Shown here one piece after another: positions 62,132 to 64,000 of a DNA stretch of 64,000 nt. Under the pieces are notes generated by a model that was not told the DNA's origin, made no database searches, and was given only the letters and a program-made list of their open reading frames with translations. Every line of letters starts with the position of its first letter. The stretch's first letter is position 1. Source of the stretch: CAYXDO01 sp964463485 (GTDB taxonomy: Bacteria > Myxococcota > Kuafuiibacteriia > Kuafuiibacteriales > Kuafuiibacteriaceae); the NCBI GenBank assembly GCA_964463485.1, contig CAYXDO010000044.1, forward strand, positions 1 through 64,000. The letters are read 5' to 3'. The position numbers were made by a program, and so were the translations under genes.

Positions 62132-63073
62132 ATGATTCTCCCAAGACCTGCAACGACGAGAGTTTGGGCGGTCTCGAGTCTCGCCGGACTCTTGGTTGCG
62201 TCGACCGCGTGCGGAGAGTATGTCGCGTACGAGAATGGACCCCCGGCCAACGTGCCCCCGGGAGCGGTCAATCTCGACGAAGCGACCAAGGCCTGGCTCG
62301 AGAGCACGAAGACTCTGGAGCACGTGGCGTGGACCGGCCTCTTGACACGTTATGCCAAGCTCGATTCGAACGGTGTGGTCTTGCTCGACTACCGCGCCAT
62401 TTCCACGAGCACCGAGGCCACCTTGCAGCTCGATCGGTACCTCGCCACGCTGGATGTCGTGGAATCGGCGCAGCTCGAAGGCACGGCCGAGCGCCTCGGC
62501 TACTGGATCAACGGCTACAACGCAGCGGTGGTGCGCGGCGTGCTGGATTTTTGGAGCGGAGACTCCACGTACTCGGTGTCTTCGAACGACTTCGTATTCT
62601 TCGACCTGCCTCGACACCGCTTCGGAGGGCTCGTGCTGAGTCTGAACCAGATCGAGCACGGCGTGCTTCGCGGAGACACGACCCACGCCAGCGTGAGAGG
62701 AACGAGCGACGACCTTCGCGCTCGCCTGCTGGCCCTCCACCAAGAGGTTTGGCAAGGTCAACCCATCGACGCTCGCTTTCACATCGCGCTCAATTGCGCT
62801 TCGCTATCGTGCCCCAACCTGCTGTTCGAGGCCTTTCGAGGCCCCGCGCTCGAAACTCAGCTCGATTCGGCCTCCCGGGCGTTCGTGGCGGACCCCGAAA
62901 AGGGCGCCGGGCCAAACGGAATCTCATCCATCTTCCGATTCTATGCCGCTGATTTCGAAGTGACCTACGGAAACGCCGCCGGGTTCATCTCCCGACACCG
63001 AGAGGGTGGGCTCGACGGCGTCAACCTCGATCGCTACCTCGAATACGACTGGTCCCTGAACGCCCCTCCATGA
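62132..63073 (+). CDS. DUF547 lipoprotein
   Basis: 313 residues. A lipobox-like 'GLLVASTAC' marks export and anchoring (Cys27). The DUF547 signature is complete: 'TRYAKLDSNGVVLLDYRAI', 'RLGYWINGYNAAVVRGVL', 'SLNQIEHGVL', 'DARFHIALNCASLSCPNLLF' and the closing 'FISRHREGGLDGVNLDRYLE'. DUF547 proteins are exported, with unknown function and a fold that suggests a hydrolase (His and Cys conserved). An excellent GGAGG lies nine bases upstream. The preceding barrel gene ends 22 bases away, so the two form a unit with the following mutH-like gene. Confidence 0.87.
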   Translation: MILPRPATTRVWAVSSLAGLLVASTACGEYVAYENGPPANVPPGAVNLDEATKAWLESTKTLEHVAWTGLLTRYAKLDSNGVVLLDYRAISTSTEATLQLDRYLATLDVVESAQLEGTAERLGYWINGYNAAVVRGVLDFWSGDSTYSVSSNDFVFFDLPRHRFGGLVLSLNQIEHGVLRGDTTHASVRGTSDDLRARLLALHQEVWQGQPIDARFHIALNCASLSCPNLLFEAFRGPALETQLDSASRAFVADPEKGAGPNGISSIFRFYAADFEVTYGNAAGFISRHREGGLDGVNLDRYLEYDWSLNAPP

Positions 63074-63083
63074 ACGCCGCTCC

Positions 63084-63731
63084 ATGATGGACTCTCTCGG
63101 AAAACCGCTGCTGTATGCTCCCCAGACCCTGGAGGAGCTGATGGCGCGAGCCCACGCCATCGTCGGAATGACCTTCGCCGAGCTCGCGGACCTCTTGGAC
63201 GTACCCATTCCGAGGGACTCCGCGAGAGCCAAGGGGTTTGGCGGCACGCTGGTCGAACGCGCGCTCGGCGGCAGCGCCGGTAACCAGCCGGAGCCCGACT
63301 TCGAGCTCCTCGGCGTAGAGCTCAAGACGATCCCGCTCGACCGAGAAGGCCTACCCATCGAATCGACCTTCGTCTGCAGCGCCGACGTCTCGCGCCTCAT
63401 CACCGAGCTGTTCGCCGACTCGAGAGTCGCCCACAAGACGGCCCGAGTGCTCTTCGTGCCGGTCGAGGGTGACAAGACACTCATCCCCGCGGTAAGACGC
63501 GTCGGGCAGGCCGCCCTGTGGATTCCGGACGAGATGGAGACCTCGATCCTCGAGGCCGACTACTCACTGATTTCCAAAAGGATCATCGCCGAGGGCCTCG
63601 AGGGAGTGACCGGTTCCCTTGGAAGAGCGCTCCACCTGCGACCCAAATCCACGCGCAAGGACGCCAATCGAGCCTTCTACCTGCGGCCCAGCTTCACCGG
63701 CCCGGCCCTGCATCGAGCAGCCGGCCTGTAA
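63084..63731 (+). CDS. mutH: MutH-type DNA mismatch repair endonuclease
   Basis: 215 residues. The active site is intact: Glu58 in 'GFGGTLVERALGGSAGNQPE', Asp72 in 'PDFELLGVELKTIPL', and Glu79 with Lys81 in 'VELKTIP', the E/D/ExK residues of MutH and Sau3AI-type nucleases. The second half reads 'RVLFVPVEGDKTLIPAVRR' and 'LWIPDEMETSILEADYSLIS'. E. coli MutH nicks the unmethylated strand at hemimethylated GATC after MutS/MutL signalling. MutH is chiefly a gammaproteobacterial protein, so its presence here is unusual. mutS, mutL and dam are not in the window. It starts 10 bases after the DUF547 stop. Confidence 0.9.
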   Translation: MMDSLGKPLLYAPQTLEELMARAHAIVGMTFAELADLLDVPIPRDSARAKGFGGTLVERALGGSAGNQPEPDFELLGVELKTIPLDREGLPIESTFVCSADVSRLITELFADSRVAHKTARVLFVPVEGDKTLIPAVRRVGQAALWIPDEMETSILEADYSLISKRIIAEGLEGVTGSLGRALHLRPKSTRKDANRAFYLRPSFTGPALHRAAGL

Positions 63732-63857
63732 CGAGGCGCCAACCATCGGAACTCCTGGTGTGGCATCTGCCTCCCGATCAACTTCCGTCCTTGCAGGAAG
63801 GGATCATCGGGGCTGTCCCGGGTTGCCTAAATTTAGCCGGTGAACTAAATTGAGCGC

Positions 63858-64000
63858 GTGGTGTCAAACCCGCCTTTCTCCAACCCGTTTCGCCCCGGTG
63901 CTGGGCACGCTCCGCCGTATCTTGCGGGTCGGGATCACGAGAAACGCGAGTTCGCTAGGCTCCTCGAACAACCACTCATCCTCGAAAATCTGGTACTCAC
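63858..64000 (+). CDS. AAA-type ATP-binding protein, 5' part only
   Basis: Starts at GTG 63858 (a second GTG follows at once) and runs off the window edge. 'NPFRPGAGHAPPYLAGRDHE' then 'REFARLLEQPLILENLVLT' is the conserved N-terminus of a family of ATP-binding proteins whose Walker A comes right after the end of the window ('NLVLTG-x-x-G-x-GKT' expected). The P-loop itself is not in view. It lies 126 bases after mutH on the same strand, and the short AT-rich run near 63828-63850 may be its promoter. Confidence 0.65.
   Translation, partial: MVSNPPFSNPFRPGAGHAPPYLAGRDHEKREFARLLEQPLILENLVL

Overview
The window is GC-rich bacterial DNA with dense, mostly short-spaced genes. The gene content (many lipoproteins and beta-barrel proteins, a Pkn-type kinase with a PEGA-like tail, TSP3/IPT lipoprotein, PilT, very large multihaem cytochrome, mitochondrial-type EF-G) suggests a delta-proteobacterial lineage, most likely Myxococcota. 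This assignment is inference from gene families; no rRNA or tRNA gene was found to settle it.

Layout. 0.1-5.3 kb: a Uma2-family protein, then a three-gene minus-strand operon encoding two B12-binding radical SAM enzymes around a haem-oxygenase-like iron enzyme, an unassigned biosynthetic unit. 5.4-6.1 kb: a VapBC module. 6.1-12.8 kb: an outer-membrane barrel gene overlapping a gene for a lipoprotein cytochrome with about 50 haem-binding motifs in tandem ~170-residue repeats, probably an electron-transfer conduit; a double-SRPBCC secreted protein is divergent. 14.1-23.2 kb: PilT-like ATPase with a doubled N-domain, AmrS radical SAM enzyme, LarA-like protein, DUF4124-like protein, XseA and a large membrane protein.

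23.2-28 kb is an accessory, decayed zone: a second VapBC-type pair, a frameshifted secreted-protein gene, a second Uma2 protein, hexanucleotide repeat tracts and a dispersed repeat. 28-33.4 kb carries an unusual mechanosensitive cluster: a large membrane protein ending in an AAA-type ATPase, overlapping an MscS gene, with a second MscS gene divergent. A decayed copy of the vapC 3' end lies between them. 33.8-39 kb: NhaA, a TSP3/IPT lipoprotein and a HerA-type ATPase relic. 39.2-42.6 kb: EF-G of the mitochondrial/spd type followed by a RecA-like ATPase fused to a SLOG/YpsA-like domain.

42.9-55.4 kb: a trypsin-like lipoprotein with repeated C-terminal modules, VOC protein, ATP-grasp ligase, propeller-like lipoprotein, an operon of LeuA-like enzyme, Crp-type regulator and BKACE enzyme (with a possible 50-residue leader gene), and a Ser/Thr kinase. 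55.8-64 kb: GNAT-like protein, PD-(D/E)XK nuclease-like protein, large TPR-S/TRAF-binding-type protein, another propeller-like lipoprotein, a barrel protein, a DUF547 lipoprotein, MutH, and the start of an AAA ATPase cut by the window edge.

The best candidates for undescribed biology are the B12-radical SAM/iron-enzyme operon, the giant cytochrome with its barrel partner, the ATPase-MscS pair and the EF-G-linked RecA/SLOG fusion. All functional statements rest on reading motifs by eye; no database search was run.
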